DNA from: Arthrobacter globiformis
GTDB lineage: Bacteria; Actinomycetota; Actinomycetes; Actinomycetales; Micrococcaceae
Assembly: GCF_003261175.1 (NCBI RefSeq)
Contig: NZ_QLNP01000098.1
Coordinates: forward strand, 186,001 to 250,000
Reading direction: 5' to 3'
Length of the DNA: 64,000 bases
Shown: piece by piece, positions 15,261-24,025 of the stretch
How positions within the stretch are numbered: the stretch's first letter is position 1
Layout: each line of letters opens with the position of its first letter
Notes under the pieces: generated by a model
What the model was told of the DNA's origin: nothing
Database searches by the model: none
The model's input: only the letters and a program-made list of their open reading frames with translations
Made by a program: the position numbers and the translations under genes

Positions 15261-16448
15261 TCAAGGCATCCCGTTCCCCAGCCATAGCGCCAGGACAGCC
15301 AAAGGAAGTGCGAGGACAACGGTGACGAGGCCGGCCACCGCGAAGCCGCCCCAGCGCACACGGAGGTTGAGGCTCTGCAGCCGCTCGTGCCACAGGAGTG
15401 TGGCGAGGGACGCCCAGGGCGAAATGAGCGGGCCCAGGTTCACCCCGATCAGGAGTGCGCCCACCCGCAGCGGCGATCCGGCCACGGGCTCCAGGGCCAG
15501 GTAGGCGGGAAGGTTGTTGGCGATGTTGGCGGAGGCGGCGCCCAGCGCCGCGAGGCGCAGCAGATCCGGGAAGGTCTCGCCGGCCCCGGCAGCGGGTGCC
15601 AGAGCCTCGGTCAGGCCATGCGAGTGCAGGGTCTCAACCACCATGAACAGCCCGGCGGTGAGCATCAGCGGGCGCCACGGCAGCATCGACCAGCGCAGGG
15701 CTGCCGGCCGCCGCCACAGGAACACGGCCACCAAGAACCCGGCCGCGAGTGCCGCAGGAACCGCCACGGGAATCCCCGAAACCAGTGCCGGCAGCAGCAC
15801 CAGCAGCGTGCCGGCCGACGCCCGGAGGAGCGTCGGGTCGCCTGCCGCGTGGGCCGGCTGCGGCCCGTAGCGCCCACGCAGGTCGCGGTGGAAGGCCAGC
15901 AAGAGCAGCAGCGCCGGCACCAGGAGGCCGACGGCGGCGGGCGCCCACATCAGTTTGGCGAATCCCAGCGGGCTCAGCGACATGTGCGACTGCGCCAACA
16001 GGTTCGTGAGGTTGGAGACCGGCAGGAGCAGCGACGCGGTGTTGGCCAGCCACACCGTGCTCAGGGCGAAGGGCAGGGGCGGGATCTTCGCATGGACGGC
16101 GAGCAGCACCACCACGGGGGTCACCAGCACCGCGGTGGTATCGAGCGACAGGAAAGCCGTGGCAACGGAGGACAGGCCAAGCACAAACAGCCACAGCAGG
16201 AACACATTGCCCCGGCCCAGCCCCGAAAGTCGGTCCGTCACCACGCGGAACAGCCCCGCATAGTCAGCCAGTTCCGTGACAACGGTCATCGCCACCACAA
16301 AGGCGAGAACGGGGACAGTGCGACCCGCCAGTTCCCCGAACGCGGGCCACGGCAGCAGGCCACAGCCAAGGCAGGCGGCGCCGGCAAGCAGCATGAAGCC
16401 TGGCAGAAGATAGCTCCGCACATTCTTCGGTATTCGCAGCCGCGCCAC
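15261..16448 (-). CDS. ArsB/NhaD/SLC13-type (ion transporter superfamily) membrane protein
   Basis: A 395-residue inner-membrane transporter with about 10-11 hydrophobic segments. The paired hairpin motifs of the IT superfamily are visible: SSVATAFLSLDTTAVLVTP in the first half and SANIANNLPAYLAL in the second, the latter close to the arsenite/Na+-type consensus. Candidate substrates are arsenite, Na+/H+ or a dicarboxylate; no arsR or arsenate reductase is near, so the substrate stays open. It is divergent from cbs with 65 bp between the starts. Confidence 0.82.
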   Translation of the reverse strand: MARLRIPKNVRSYLLPGFMLLAGAACLGCGLLPWPAFGELAGRTVPVLAFVVAMTVVTELADYAGLFRVVTDRLSGLGRGNVFLLWLFVLGLSSVATAFLSLDTTAVLVTPVVVLLAVHAKIPPLPFALSTVWLANTASLLLPVSNLTNLLAQSHMSLSPLGFAKLMWAPAAVGLLVPALLLLLAFHRDLRGRYGPQPAHAAGDPTLLRASAGTLLVLLPALVSGIPVAVPAALAAGFLVAVFLWRRPAALRWSMLPWRPLMLTAGLFMVVETLHSHGLTEALAPAAGAGETFPDLLRLAALGAASANIANNLPAYLALEPVAGSPLRVGALLIGVNLGPLISPWASLATLLWHERLQSLNLRVRWGGFAVAGLVTVVLALPLAVLALWLGNGMP

Positions 16449-16513
16449 GGCCCAATCTTCGCACCGAAAGCCGCTGGGACAACCAGCCAGCCCAAGACGG
16501 TAAGTTGGTACCC

Positions 16514-17899
16514 ATGAAGTACGCCCAGTCTGTCCTGGACCTCATCGGCAACACCCCGCTCATCAAGCTCAACCACGTCACCGAGGGCGTCAAGGCCACC
16601 GTCCTCGTGAAGCTGGAATACGTGAACCCTGGCGGCTCCATCAAGGACCGCATCGCGGCGAAGATGGTCGAGGAAGCCGAGCGTGACGGCAAGCTCAAGC
16701 CCGGCGGCACCATCATCGAGCCCACCTCCGGGAACACCGGCGTCGGGCTGGCCCTGGTGGCGCAGCAAAAGGGTTACAAGTGCATCTTCGTGGTCCCGGA
16801 CAAGGTGGGTGAGGACAAGCGCGCGGTCCTGGAGGCTTACGGCGCCGAAGTGGTGGTGACCCCCACCGCCGTCGAGCCTGACAGCCCGCAGAGCTACTAC
16901 GGCGTGTCCGACCGCCTGGTCACGGAGATCCCCGGCGCGTACAAGCCGGACCAGTTCTCCAATCCCGCGGCGCCGCTGAGCCACTACGAGACCACCGGCC
17001 CCGAGATCTGGCGGGACACCGACGGCAAGGTGACGCACTGCGTCATCGGCGCCGGCACGGGCGGCACCATCACCGGCACCGGCCGCTACCTCAAGGAGGT
17101 GTCGGCGGACCGCCCGGAGTCCGACGGCGGCCGGGTCAGGATCATCGGGGCCGATCCCGAAGGCTCTGTCTACTCAGGCGGCACCGGTCGCCCCTACTTC
17201 GTCGAGGGTGTGGGCGAGGACATGTGGCCCGGCAACTACGACAAGTCGGTCCCGGACGAGGTCCTCGCGGTCAGCGACGCCGACTCCTTCGAGATGACCC
17301 GGCGGCTGGCGCGCGAGGAGGGCCTGCTGGTGGGCGGGTCCTCCGGCATGGCCGTCGTGGCCGCCCTGCGCACCGCCCGGGACCTCCCCGAGGACGCTGT
17401 GGTGGTGGTGATCCTGCCCGACTCCGGCCGCGGCTACCTCGCCAAGATCTTCAACGACCAGTGGATGCGCTCCTACGGCTTCCTCTCCGGCGGCGAGGAG
17501 GCCTCCGTCGGCGAGGTCATCAAGTCCAAGACGGGCGAACTGCCGGACCTGGTGCACATCCACCCCAACGAAACAGTCCGCGACGTCATCAACATCATGA
17601 ATGAGTTCGGCGTCAGCCACATCCCGGTCCTCTCCGCGGAGCCGCCCGTGGTGATGGGCGAAGTCCTCGGGGCCGTGGATGAACGGACCCTGACCGCCAA
17701 GCTGTTCCGCGGCGAGGCCAGGCTGACGGACAAGATTGCCGAGCACATGGGGGAGAAGCTGCCGGTGATCGGCTCGCTCGAAACCATCTCCGCCGCCCGC
17801 GAACTGCTCTCCGACGTCGACACCGTGATGGTGACATTCGTCGGCGCGCCCATCGGCATCCTGACCCGTCACGACCTCCTCGCCTACCTCAGCAACTGA
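16514..17899 (+). CDS. cbs: Cystathionine beta-synthase
   Basis: A 461-residue PLP enzyme that condenses serine and homocysteine to cystathionine, the first step of reverse transsulfuration to cysteine. The PLP Lys is K44 in VNPGGSIKDR, the Asn-loop is TSGNTGVGLAL, and the phosphate loop is GAGTGGTITG. A C-terminal pair of CBS modules (about 335-461) may bind a regulatory nucleotide or SAM. The ATG at 16514 is chosen on family N-terminus; an upstream TTG would add three residues. It forms an operon with metB 31 bp downstream. Confidence 0.95.
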   Translation: MKYAQSVLDLIGNTPLIKLNHVTEGVKATVLVKLEYVNPGGSIKDRIAAKMVEEAERDGKLKPGGTIIEPTSGNTGVGLALVAQQKGYKCIFVVPDKVGEDKRAVLEAYGAEVVVTPTAVEPDSPQSYYGVSDRLVTEIPGAYKPDQFSNPAAPLSHYETTGPEIWRDTDGKVTHCVIGAGTGGTITGTGRYLKEVSADRPESDGGRVRIIGADPEGSVYSGGTGRPYFVEGVGEDMWPGNYDKSVPDEVLAVSDADSFEMTRRLAREEGLLVGGSSGMAVVAALRTARDLPEDAVVVVILPDSGRGYLAKIFNDQWMRSYGFLSGGEEASVGEVIKSKTGELPDLVHIHPNETVRDVINIMNEFGVSHIPVLSAEPPVVMGEVLGAVDERTLTAKLFRGEARLTDKIAEHMGEKLPVIGSLETISAARELLSDVDTVMVTFVGAPIGILTRHDLLAYLSN

Positions 17900-17917
17900 T
17901 CCCTACCTCAGCAACTG
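17884..17917 (+). repeat. 15-bp direct duplication spanning the cbs stop
   Basis: CTACCTCAGCAACTG occurs at 17884-17898 (the last codons of cbs) and again at 17903-17917 just after the stop. The second copy adds no coding and ends next to the metB ribosome-binding site. Confidence 0.9.
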
Positions 17918-17930
17918 CTAAAGGAGCCCC

Positions 17931-19094
17931 ATGTCTGTCACTGAGAACCAAGGATTCAATACCCGCGCCGTCCACGCCGGCCAGGCCTTCGAGCCACGCA
18001 CCGGCGCCGTCGTTCCGCCCCTGCACTTCAGCTCGACCTATGCCCAGGACGGCATCGGCGGGCTGCGGGACGGCTACGAATACGGCCGCGGCACCAACCC
18101 CACCCGGGACGCCCTGCAGGAGCAGCTGGCGGCCCTCGAGCGGGGCACGCACGCCTACTCCTTCAGCTCGGGACTCGCGGCCGAGGACTCGCTCATCCGC
18201 GCGCTGATGCGGCCCGGCGACCATATCGTGCTCGGCAACGACGCCTATGGCGGCACCTACCGGCTGATCAGCCGCGTGCTGGGGGAGTGGGGGATCGGCA
18301 ACACCCCGGTGGACATGGCGGATCTCGACGCCGTTCAGGCTGCGGTTGCTGCCAACAAGACCCGCTTCGTCTGGGTGGAGACCCCGTCCAACCCGATGAT
18401 GAAGATTACCGACATCGAGGCGCTCGCCAAGGTGGCGCACGACGCCGGGGCCCTCCTCATCGTCGACAACACCTTCGCGTCGCCGTACCTGCAGACGCCG
18501 CTGGACCTGGGTGCCGACGTCGTGGTTCATTCCACCACCAAGTACATCGGCGGGCACTCCGACGTGGTGGGCGGCGCGATCGTGGTCAAGGACGCCGAGT
18601 TGGCCGAGAAGATCGGCTTCGTGCAGTTCGCCGTGGGTGCCGTCTCCGGCCCGATGGACGCGTTCCTCACCACGCGCGGGCTCAAGACCCTGGGCGTTCG
18701 CATGGACCGGCACAGCGACAACGCCCAGGCCGTGGCCGAATGGCTCCTCGAACGGCCCGAGGTGGAAGCGGTACTGTACCCGGGCCTTCCCTCGCACCCC
18801 GGCCACGAGCTGGCCAGGAAGCAGATGAAGAAGTTCGGCGGCATGATCTCCGTGCAGTTCAAGGGCGGTGAGGCCGCTGCCCGCAAGGTGGCCGAATCGA
18901 CGTCGGTCTTCACCCTGGCGGAATCGCTCGGGGGCATCGAGTCGCTGATGAACTACCCCTCGGAGATGACGCACGCCTCGGTCAAGGGCACCGAACTGGC
19001 CGTCCCCGTGAACCTCATCAGGCTCTCCTGCGGCATCGAGGACGTCGAGGATCTCATCGCCGACCTTGAGCAAGCCTTCACGCACATCCAGTGA
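17931..19094 (+). CDS. metB: Cystathionine gamma-synthase/lyase (Cys/Met metabolism PLP enzyme)
   Basis: A 387-residue fold-type I PLP enzyme. The PLP Lys is K204 in VVHSTTKYIGGHSDVVGG, and YGRGTNPTRDALQEQLAALE and SLGGIESLMNYPSEMTHAS are family signatures. The position directly after cbs points to cystathionine cleavage to cysteine (gamma-lyase) in vivo, although actinobacterial homologues are commonly annotated as gamma-synthase MetB. Sequence alone does not separate the two. AAAGGAG precedes the ATG. The GT87-like gene starts within its stop (GTGA overlap). Confidence 0.93.
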   Translation: MSVTENQGFNTRAVHAGQAFEPRTGAVVPPLHFSSTYAQDGIGGLRDGYEYGRGTNPTRDALQEQLAALERGTHAYSFSSGLAAEDSLIRALMRPGDHIVLGNDAYGGTYRLISRVLGEWGIGNTPVDMADLDAVQAAVAANKTRFVWVETPSNPMMKITDIEALAKVAHDAGALLIVDNTFASPYLQTPLDLGADVVVHSTTKYIGGHSDVVGGAIVVKDAELAEKIGFVQFAVGAVSGPMDAFLTTRGLKTLGVRMDRHSDNAQAVAEWLLERPEVEAVLYPGLPSHPGHELARKQMKKFGGMISVQFKGGEAAARKVAESTSVFTLAESLGGIESLMNYPSEMTHASVKGTELAVPVNLIRLSCGIEDVEDLIADLEQAFTHIQ

Positions 19095-20413
19095 CGGCCT
19101 CCCCGCAGACGCAGGAAGGCGGCGGTACCCGGCAGGAGGCCGGCAGCCACGGTAAGGCGCGCCGGGTTGTCCTCGGCTGGCTGGCGACGGCGGGCGGTGC
19201 AGCCGCGGTCGTCCTCGCTTTGCTGTGGCTGTACGCCTGGTATGCCCCGGCCATGAACGACTTCGAGGTCTACTACTACGGCGGCACCAAGGTGCTCCAG
19301 GCCGGCGAGGCCGGCATCAGCGAGCTGTACGCGCCCCGCGATGGCTTGCCGTTCACCTATCCGCCGTTTGCCGCGCTGCTGTTCGCCGGCCTGGCCGCCA
19401 TGGGCCAGGGCCAAAGCGGGCAGCTCTTCATCTGGGCCGCGCTGGGCGGGGCCGGGGTGGTGTCCGCCTGGCTCGCCCGGCACTACTTCGGGATGACGCG
19501 CTGGCGGGACGCCTTTGCGGACTGGCGGTTCCGGACTGTGGCCCTGGCCGGAACCGGGGCGATCGTGCTGCTGGGGCCGTGGCGCGACACCTTCGTGTTC
19601 GGGCAGATCAACATCATCCTGATGGGCTTGATCCTGGCCGACTTCGCGCTGCACGGGAAGTCGCGGGCGGGCGAGATCCGCTGGCCTGCCGGCCTCCTGA
19701 TCGGCATCGCTGCCGGCATCAAGCTGACACCGCTGGCGTTTGGCCTGTACTTCTTGGTGCGCCGCGATTTCAAGGCCCTGGGCTGGATGGCGGCCGGCTT
19801 CCTCGGCTCCATCGCCGTGGCCTGGGCCGCACTGCCCCACGCCTCGGTGACGTTCTGGACCGAGATCCTGCCCAACACCGGGCGCATCGGCGATCCCGGG
19901 TACGTGGACAACCTGTCGCTGAAGGGGCTGCTGCTCCACGCCGGGCTGCCGGACTCGGGGTTCACCAGCCTGCTGTGGCTGGTGCTCGCCCTGGCCCTGG
20001 CCGGACTCACCGCCCTGGTGATCAGGTGGGCGGTGGCCGTGGAGGAAAACTTCGTGGCGGTGTCCGCGACCGCCGTGCTCATGCTCCTGGTCAGCCCCGT
20101 CTCGTGGTCGCACCACTGGGTCTGGATTGCGGTGGCACTGCCGTCCATGGCCTTCGCCATGCACCGCGTGCCCTCCAAGACCGGCCTGATGCGGCTGGCC
20201 GGCTGGACGGTGGTGGCGGCGTCGGCCGTGGCCTTTTACCTTGCGCCCAAGGACCTTGCGATGGCCGCCGGGGCCGAGGTGTGGGGCGTGAACCCGCAGG
20301 CGCAATGGCCGCTCATGGTCTCCAGCCTGGGTGTTCTCTGCGGCGTGGCGCTTCTGGTGTACTGGGCCGCCGCCTACCGGCCCTCGCGGACAGGGCTCCG
20401 CCGGCAAACCTAG
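19091..20413 (+). CDS. GT87-type (DUF2029) polyprenol-phosphate-mannose mannosyltransferase-like protein
   Basis: A 440-residue polytopic membrane protein of the alpha-1,2-mannosyltransferase-like family that includes mycobacterial PimE. Such GT-C enzymes use polyprenyl-phosphate sugar donors outside the membrane to build lipoglycans. The N-terminal extracellular loop has NDFEVYYYGGTKVL and LPFTYPPFAAL, followed by VFGQINIILMGLIL, AAGIKLTPLAFGLYFL and SPVSWSHHWVW. The GTG start overlaps the metB stop by 4 nt, so translation is probably coupled. A paralogue lies at 22646. Donor and acceptor are inferred only from family. Confidence 0.85.
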   Translation: MTASPQTQEGGGTRQEAGSHGKARRVVLGWLATAGGAAAVVLALLWLYAWYAPAMNDFEVYYYGGTKVLQAGEAGISELYAPRDGLPFTYPPFAALLFAGLAAMGQGQSGQLFIWAALGGAGVVSAWLARHYFGMTRWRDAFADWRFRTVALAGTGAIVLLGPWRDTFVFGQINIILMGLILADFALHGKSRAGEIRWPAGLLIGIAAGIKLTPLAFGLYFLVRRDFKALGWMAAGFLGSIAVAWAALPHASVTFWTEILPNTGRIGDPGYVDNLSLKGLLLHAGLPDSGFTSLLWLVLALALAGLTALVIRWAVAVEENFVAVSATAVLMLLVSPVSWSHHWVWIAVALPSMAFAMHRVPSKTGLMRLAGWTVVAASAVAFYLAPKDLAMAAGAEVWGVNPQAQWPLMVSSLGVLCGVALLVYWAAAYRPSRTGLRRQT

Positions 20414-20492
20414 GGACAGGTCCTGCTCGAGATGGCACTTCGCGGCAGTGTGTCCGAGAAACACTGCCGTGTTCTGCCACTTCGATCTGTCC
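20414..20492. repeat. Imperfect long palindrome after the first GT87 gene
   Basis: Paired arms include GGACAG with CTGTCC (outer), TGGCA with TGCCA, and CGGCAGTGT with ACACTGCCG (inner; 20443-20451 and 20461-20469). It begins 1 bp after the stop codon and may act as a terminator or as a REP-like element. Confidence 0.75.
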
Positions 20493-20507
20493 GCCCTGCA
20501 ACCCTAG

Positions 20508-20522
20508 CTTTCTTCAAGAAAG
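20508..20522. promoter_or_regulatory. Palindromic operator of the HxlR regulator
   Basis: CTTTCTTCAAGAAAG is a perfect 15-bp palindrome centred 25 bp before the start of the HxlR gene. It is flanked by an outer CTAGC/GCTAG pair. Position and symmetry suggest autoregulation by the HxlR protein. The promoter elements themselves are unclear. Confidence 0.65.
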
Positions 20523-20539
20523 TCAGCTAGTCTCGCAGC

Positions 20540-21100
20540 ATGGCTCTCCGCTCCGACTGGTCCCAGCGCAACTGCAGCATGGCCCGCGGCCTGGACATTT
20601 TCGGCGACCCCTGGGGCATGCTGGTCCTCCGCGAGGTCTTCTTCGGCAACGGCCGCTTCGACGCGATGAAGACGCGCCTCCAGGTGGCCGACTCGGTCCT
20701 CACCCGCCGGCTCGCTTCCCTCGTGGAGTCCGGCCTGCTGGCTAAACAGCCGTATGGCGACGGCGGACGCACCCGCCAGGAGTATGTCCTCACGGCCAAA
20801 GGGGAGGACGCCCTGCCGGTACTCAACGCCGTCGTGATCTGGTCAGAAAATCACCTGCCGGCGCCGTCGGAGCACGCCCACATGTACGTGGTCCACGCAA
20901 CCTGCGGGCAGCGGACGTCCTCCGCGGACACCTGCACCGGGTGCGGGGAACGGCTCACCGCCGAGAACACCAGCTGGCACAGCCTGACCCGAACAGAAGA
21001 GCCGGTCCCGCTGGCGACGGCGCCCCGGCAACGCGAGACAACGACCAACACACCCACCACCCGCGTACAAGGCGGCGGAAAAGAAGGAACAGCCGCATGA
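20540..21100 (+). CDS. HxlR family transcriptional regulator with C-terminal Cys cluster
   Basis: A 186-residue regulator. Residues 10-105 form the winged-helix HxlR domain (CSMARGLDIFGDPWGMLVLREVFFG; ADSVLTRRLASLVESGLL; DGGRTRQEYVLTAKGE). The following segment carries CGQRTSSADTCTGCGE, a possible zinc or redox site, and the tail is low-complexity Thr/Gly. HxlR proteins sense thiol or electrophile stress or small ligands; C13, next to the DNA-binding domain, may matter. The stop overlaps the MFS start (ATGA), so the regulator probably controls that transporter. Confidence 0.9.
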   Translation: MALRSDWSQRNCSMARGLDIFGDPWGMLVLREVFFGNGRFDAMKTRLQVADSVLTRRLASLVESGLLAKQPYGDGGRTRQEYVLTAKGEDALPVLNAVVIWSENHLPAPSEHAHMYVVHATCGQRTSSADTCTGCGERLTAENTSWHSLTRTEEPVPLATAPRQRETTTNTPTTRVQGGGKEGTAA

Positions 21101-22557
21101 CCACCCCCGAGGACCCCGGAGTTTATGTCCAGACATCGCGCCCTGAAGGCCTATTAGAGGACGATATCGGGACTAAAACTCGAGGGGAGGGGGCGGAAAC
21201 TCCAAACGAGGAGGAGCCGGAGAAGCCGGGCGAGGGGCAGAAGAAACGGCGCCGGCTGCATCCGGCGTGGGCCGTTGCGGCGGTGGCGTTCCTGGCGCTC
21301 GTCGGGGCTGCCGGCTTCCGTGCCGCGCCCGGTGTGCTCATGGTGCCCCTGCAGCAGGAGTTCGGCTGGTCCACCACCGTGCTGTCGGCCGCGGTCAGCA
21401 TCAACCTGGTGCTGTTCGGGCTCACGGCCCCCTTCGCCGCGGCCCTCATGGAACGGTTCGGCATCCGCGCCGTCACCGCCGTCGCCCTCGGGCTGATCGG
21501 CGCCGGCAGCGCCCTGACCGTGCTGGTTAACCAGTCCTGGCAGATCCTCCTCACCTGGGGCCTGCTGATTGGCCTGGGCACCGGATCGATGGCGCTGGTG
21601 TTCGCGGCGACCATCGCCAACACCTGGTTCAGCAAAAGCCGGGGACTGGTGATCGGCATCCTGACCGCCGGCAGCGCCGCCGGGCAGTTGGTCTTCCTGC
21701 CGTTCATCGCGATGCTCGCCCAGGACCCGGGCTGGCGCCAGGCCTCGCTACTCATCGCCGCCGGTGCCCTGGCCGTGGTTCCGCTGGTCCTGAAGTTCCT
21801 GAAAAATTCCCCGGCCGACGTCGGGGCGTTGCCTTACGGGGCAGAGGAACCGTCCGGCGCCCCTTCAGGAGAGTCGGAAGCAGCCGCTGCCCCGGAGCCG
21901 GCAGGGCCCCGCCGCAACGCAGCCGTCCGGGCTCTGCAGGTGCTGCGGAGCGCCAGCAGGAACCGGACCTTCTGGGCGCTCGCTGCCGGGTTCGCCATCT
22001 GCGGCGCCACGACCAACGGGCTGATCGGCACACACTTCATCCCCTCCGCCCATGACCACGGCATGCCGGAAACGACGGCGGCCGGCCTGCTCGCCGTCGT
22101 CGGGATCTTCGACATCCTGGGCACCATCGCCTCCGGCTGGCTGACCGACCGGTTCAACCCCCGGATCCTGCTCGCCGTGTACTACCAGTTCCGCGGGATC
22201 GGGCTCCTGGTGCTCCCGCTGCTGCTGGGCTCCTCGGTCCAGCCCAGCATGATCGTGTTCGTGGTGATCTACGGCCTGGATTGGGTGGCCACCGTTCCCC
22301 CGACCGCCGCGATCTGCCGCCAGGTGTTCGGCGCCGACGGCAGCGTGGTGTTCGGCTGGGTATTTGCCGCGCACCAGCTCGGCGCCGCCGCGGCAGCCCT
22401 GGCCGCTGGAGCCATCCGGGATGCCACCGGCCACTACACCTACGCGTGGTTCGGCGCCGCCGCGATGTGCACCATCGCCGCGGTGATCAGCGCCACCATC
22501 CGCAAAGACACCGGGCGACGGAAGCCCGCAGCGGTGGCCGCGGCTTCAGTAGACTAG
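21097..22557 (+). CDS. MFS transporter of the OFA-like group, coupled to HxlR
   Basis: A 486-residue major facilitator with 12 predicted helices and a long acidic cytoplasmic N-terminus (about 1-50, rich in Glu, Pro and Lys). Helix 1-2 has FRAAPGVLMVPLQQEFGWSTTVLSAAVSINL and the loop LMERFGIRA. The group includes oxalate/formate-antiporter-like and monocarboxylate-like carriers. The ATG overlaps the HxlR stop by 4 nt and AAGAAGGAA lies upstream. Substrate unknown; control by the adjacent HxlR protein is inferred. Confidence 0.87.
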   Translation: MTTPEDPGVYVQTSRPEGLLEDDIGTKTRGEGAETPNEEEPEKPGEGQKKRRRLHPAWAVAAVAFLALVGAAGFRAAPGVLMVPLQQEFGWSTTVLSAAVSINLVLFGLTAPFAAALMERFGIRAVTAVALGLIGAGSALTVLVNQSWQILLTWGLLIGLGTGSMALVFAATIANTWFSKSRGLVIGILTAGSAAGQLVFLPFIAMLAQDPGWRQASLLIAAGALAVVPLVLKFLKNSPADVGALPYGAEEPSGAPSGESEAAAAPEPAGPRRNAAVRALQVLRSASRNRTFWALAAGFAICGATTNGLIGTHFIPSAHDHGMPETTAAGLLAVVGIFDILGTIASGWLTDRFNPRILLAVYYQFRGIGLLVLPLLLGSSVQPSMIVFVVIYGLDWVATVPPTAAICRQVFGADGSVVFGWVFAAHQLGAAAAALAAGAIRDATGHYTYAWFGAAAMCTIAAVISATIRKDTGRRKPAAVAAASVD

Positions 22558-22645
22558 GCGGGGCGCCCGCGGCGGCGCCGGCTCTTGCGGCAGAACGCGC
22601 TACGCGTCCCGGAGGCGCAGCCGGACTACACCTGGGGGACACTGA

Positions 22646-24025
22646 ATGGCATTGCTTACTGCCCGAACAAAGAACGACAGACCCGAAGACGCCGCCGAAC
22701 TCCCCGGCCAGTGGTTGGCGCAGACCGCCGAACTGCAGCTGCGCCGGCGCCGGGCAGCGCTGGCCGCCGTCGAACTGGTGGTTCTTCTCGCCGTGCTCGC
22801 CGCGGCCTTTTTCGTGACCTCGCGGTTGGATGCCTGGGGCGAGAAGGGCCTGGACTTCAGCGTCTACTGGTACGGCGGCAAGATCCTCAACGACTCCGGC
22901 CTGGCACCGTCGGGCCTCTACCAGCCCACGGTCAACTGGGCAGGCGGCCCGGAACTGCCCTTCACCTACCCGCCGTTCGCGGCGCTGATCTTCAGCCTGC
23001 TCGCGAAACTGCCGCAGGCCACCGCGCTGATGCTGTTCAACACTGCAGGCGTTGCTGTGGCCGTCTGGGTGGCGGCGCTCGGCGTCCGCTACTGGAACAG
23101 CAAGCCCAGCTGGCGCAGCACCTTCGCTTCGCTGACATTCCGGTCCGCGCTCAACCGGCTCGGCGCCGTCGTGCTTTTTCTGGCGGTCCTCAATCTTGGG
23201 CCATGGCGCGAAACCCTGGCCTTCGGCCAGATCAACATCCTCCTGCTGGGGCTGATGACGGCGGACCTGCTGACCCGCAACCCCCGATGGCGGAACGGCC
23301 TGCCCGGCAGCGGTTTCCTGGTGGGCGTTGCCGCAGGAATAAAGCTGACACCACTGGTCTTCGGCCTGTATTTCCTGGTGCGGAAGGACTGGCGCGGGCT
23401 GCTGAACATGTGCGCCGGCTTCGCGTTCACCGTGCTGCTGGGCTGGCTGCTCCGCCCCGCCGAGTCCCTCAGCTTCTGGCTGGAAATTCTTCCCGACACG
23501 TCCCGGATCGGCGGCGCCGGCTACGTGGACAACCTTTCCATCAAGGGTGCGCTGCTGCACTTCGGAGTTCCGGCGGACGCAGTGAACGTGCCCTGGCTGC
23601 TCGTGAGCCTGCTCGTTGTGGGTCTGGGCGCCGCCCTCATCAGGGTGGCCAGCAGCCAGGGCGCAAGGGTGGTGGCCATTTCCGCCACGGCGACCACCAT
23701 GCTCCTGATCAGCCCCGTCTCGTGGTCGCACCACTGGGTCTGGATGGCCGCGGTGCTTCCGGCGTTCGCCTGGACGCTGCGCGAAACGCCTCGGCGGTAC
23801 CGGCTGCAGCGCGGGGTGATGGCCGCCGTCCTGGGCGTGTCCACCGTCGTGTTCCTGTTCTCGCCGAAGACCATCGGCACGGCCCTAGGCGCCGAAAACC
23901 TCAACCTCCAGACGCCGGAGCTGTGGATCATGGCATCCAGCGCCGGAGTTTTCTGCGCGCTGGCCATGATGGCGTGCTGGCTCGTGGCCCTCCGGCGCGA
24001 TGCGGTGACGGAGCTGGCGGAATGA
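22646..24025 (+). CDS. GT87-type (DUF2029) mannosyltransferase-like protein, second paralogue
   Basis: A 459-residue polytopic membrane protein, clearly paralogous to the one at 19091. Shared segments are LDFSVYWYGGKIL, ELPFTYPPFAALI, LAFGQINILLLGLMTADLL, AAGIKLTPLVFGLYFLVRKDW, GYVDNLSIKGALLHFGVP and SPVSWSHHWVW. Likely role is transfer of a polyprenyl-phosphate-linked sugar to a lipoglycan outside the membrane. The SDR gene overlaps its stop (ATGA). The HxlR/MFS pair lies between the two paralogues. Confidence 0.85.
   Translation: MALLTARTKNDRPEDAAELPGQWLAQTAELQLRRRRAALAAVELVVLLAVLAAAFFVTSRLDAWGEKGLDFSVYWYGGKILNDSGLAPSGLYQPTVNWAGGPELPFTYPPFAALIFSLLAKLPQATALMLFNTAGVAVAVWVAALGVRYWNSKPSWRSTFASLTFRSALNRLGAVVLFLAVLNLGPWRETLAFGQINILLLGLMTADLLTRNPRWRNGLPGSGFLVGVAAGIKLTPLVFGLYFLVRKDWRGLLNMCAGFAFTVLLGWLLRPAESLSFWLEILPDTSRIGGAGYVDNLSIKGALLHFGVPADAVNVPWLLVSLLVVGLGAALIRVASSQGARVVAISATATTMLLISPVSWSHHWVWMAAVLPAFAWTLRETPRRYRLQRGVMAAVLGVSTVVFLFSPKTIGTALGAENLNLQTPELWIMASSAGVFCALAMMACWLVALRRDAVTELAE

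Noticed and set aside
15387-16517. A 376-codon plus-strand frame opposite the ion transporter
   Set aside because: Arg/Gln/His-rich antisense product of a membrane protein gene; no ribosome-binding site or family.
18953-20464. A 503-codon minus-strand frame opposite metB and the GT87 gene
   Set aside because: Antisense to two well-supported genes and without protein-like composition.
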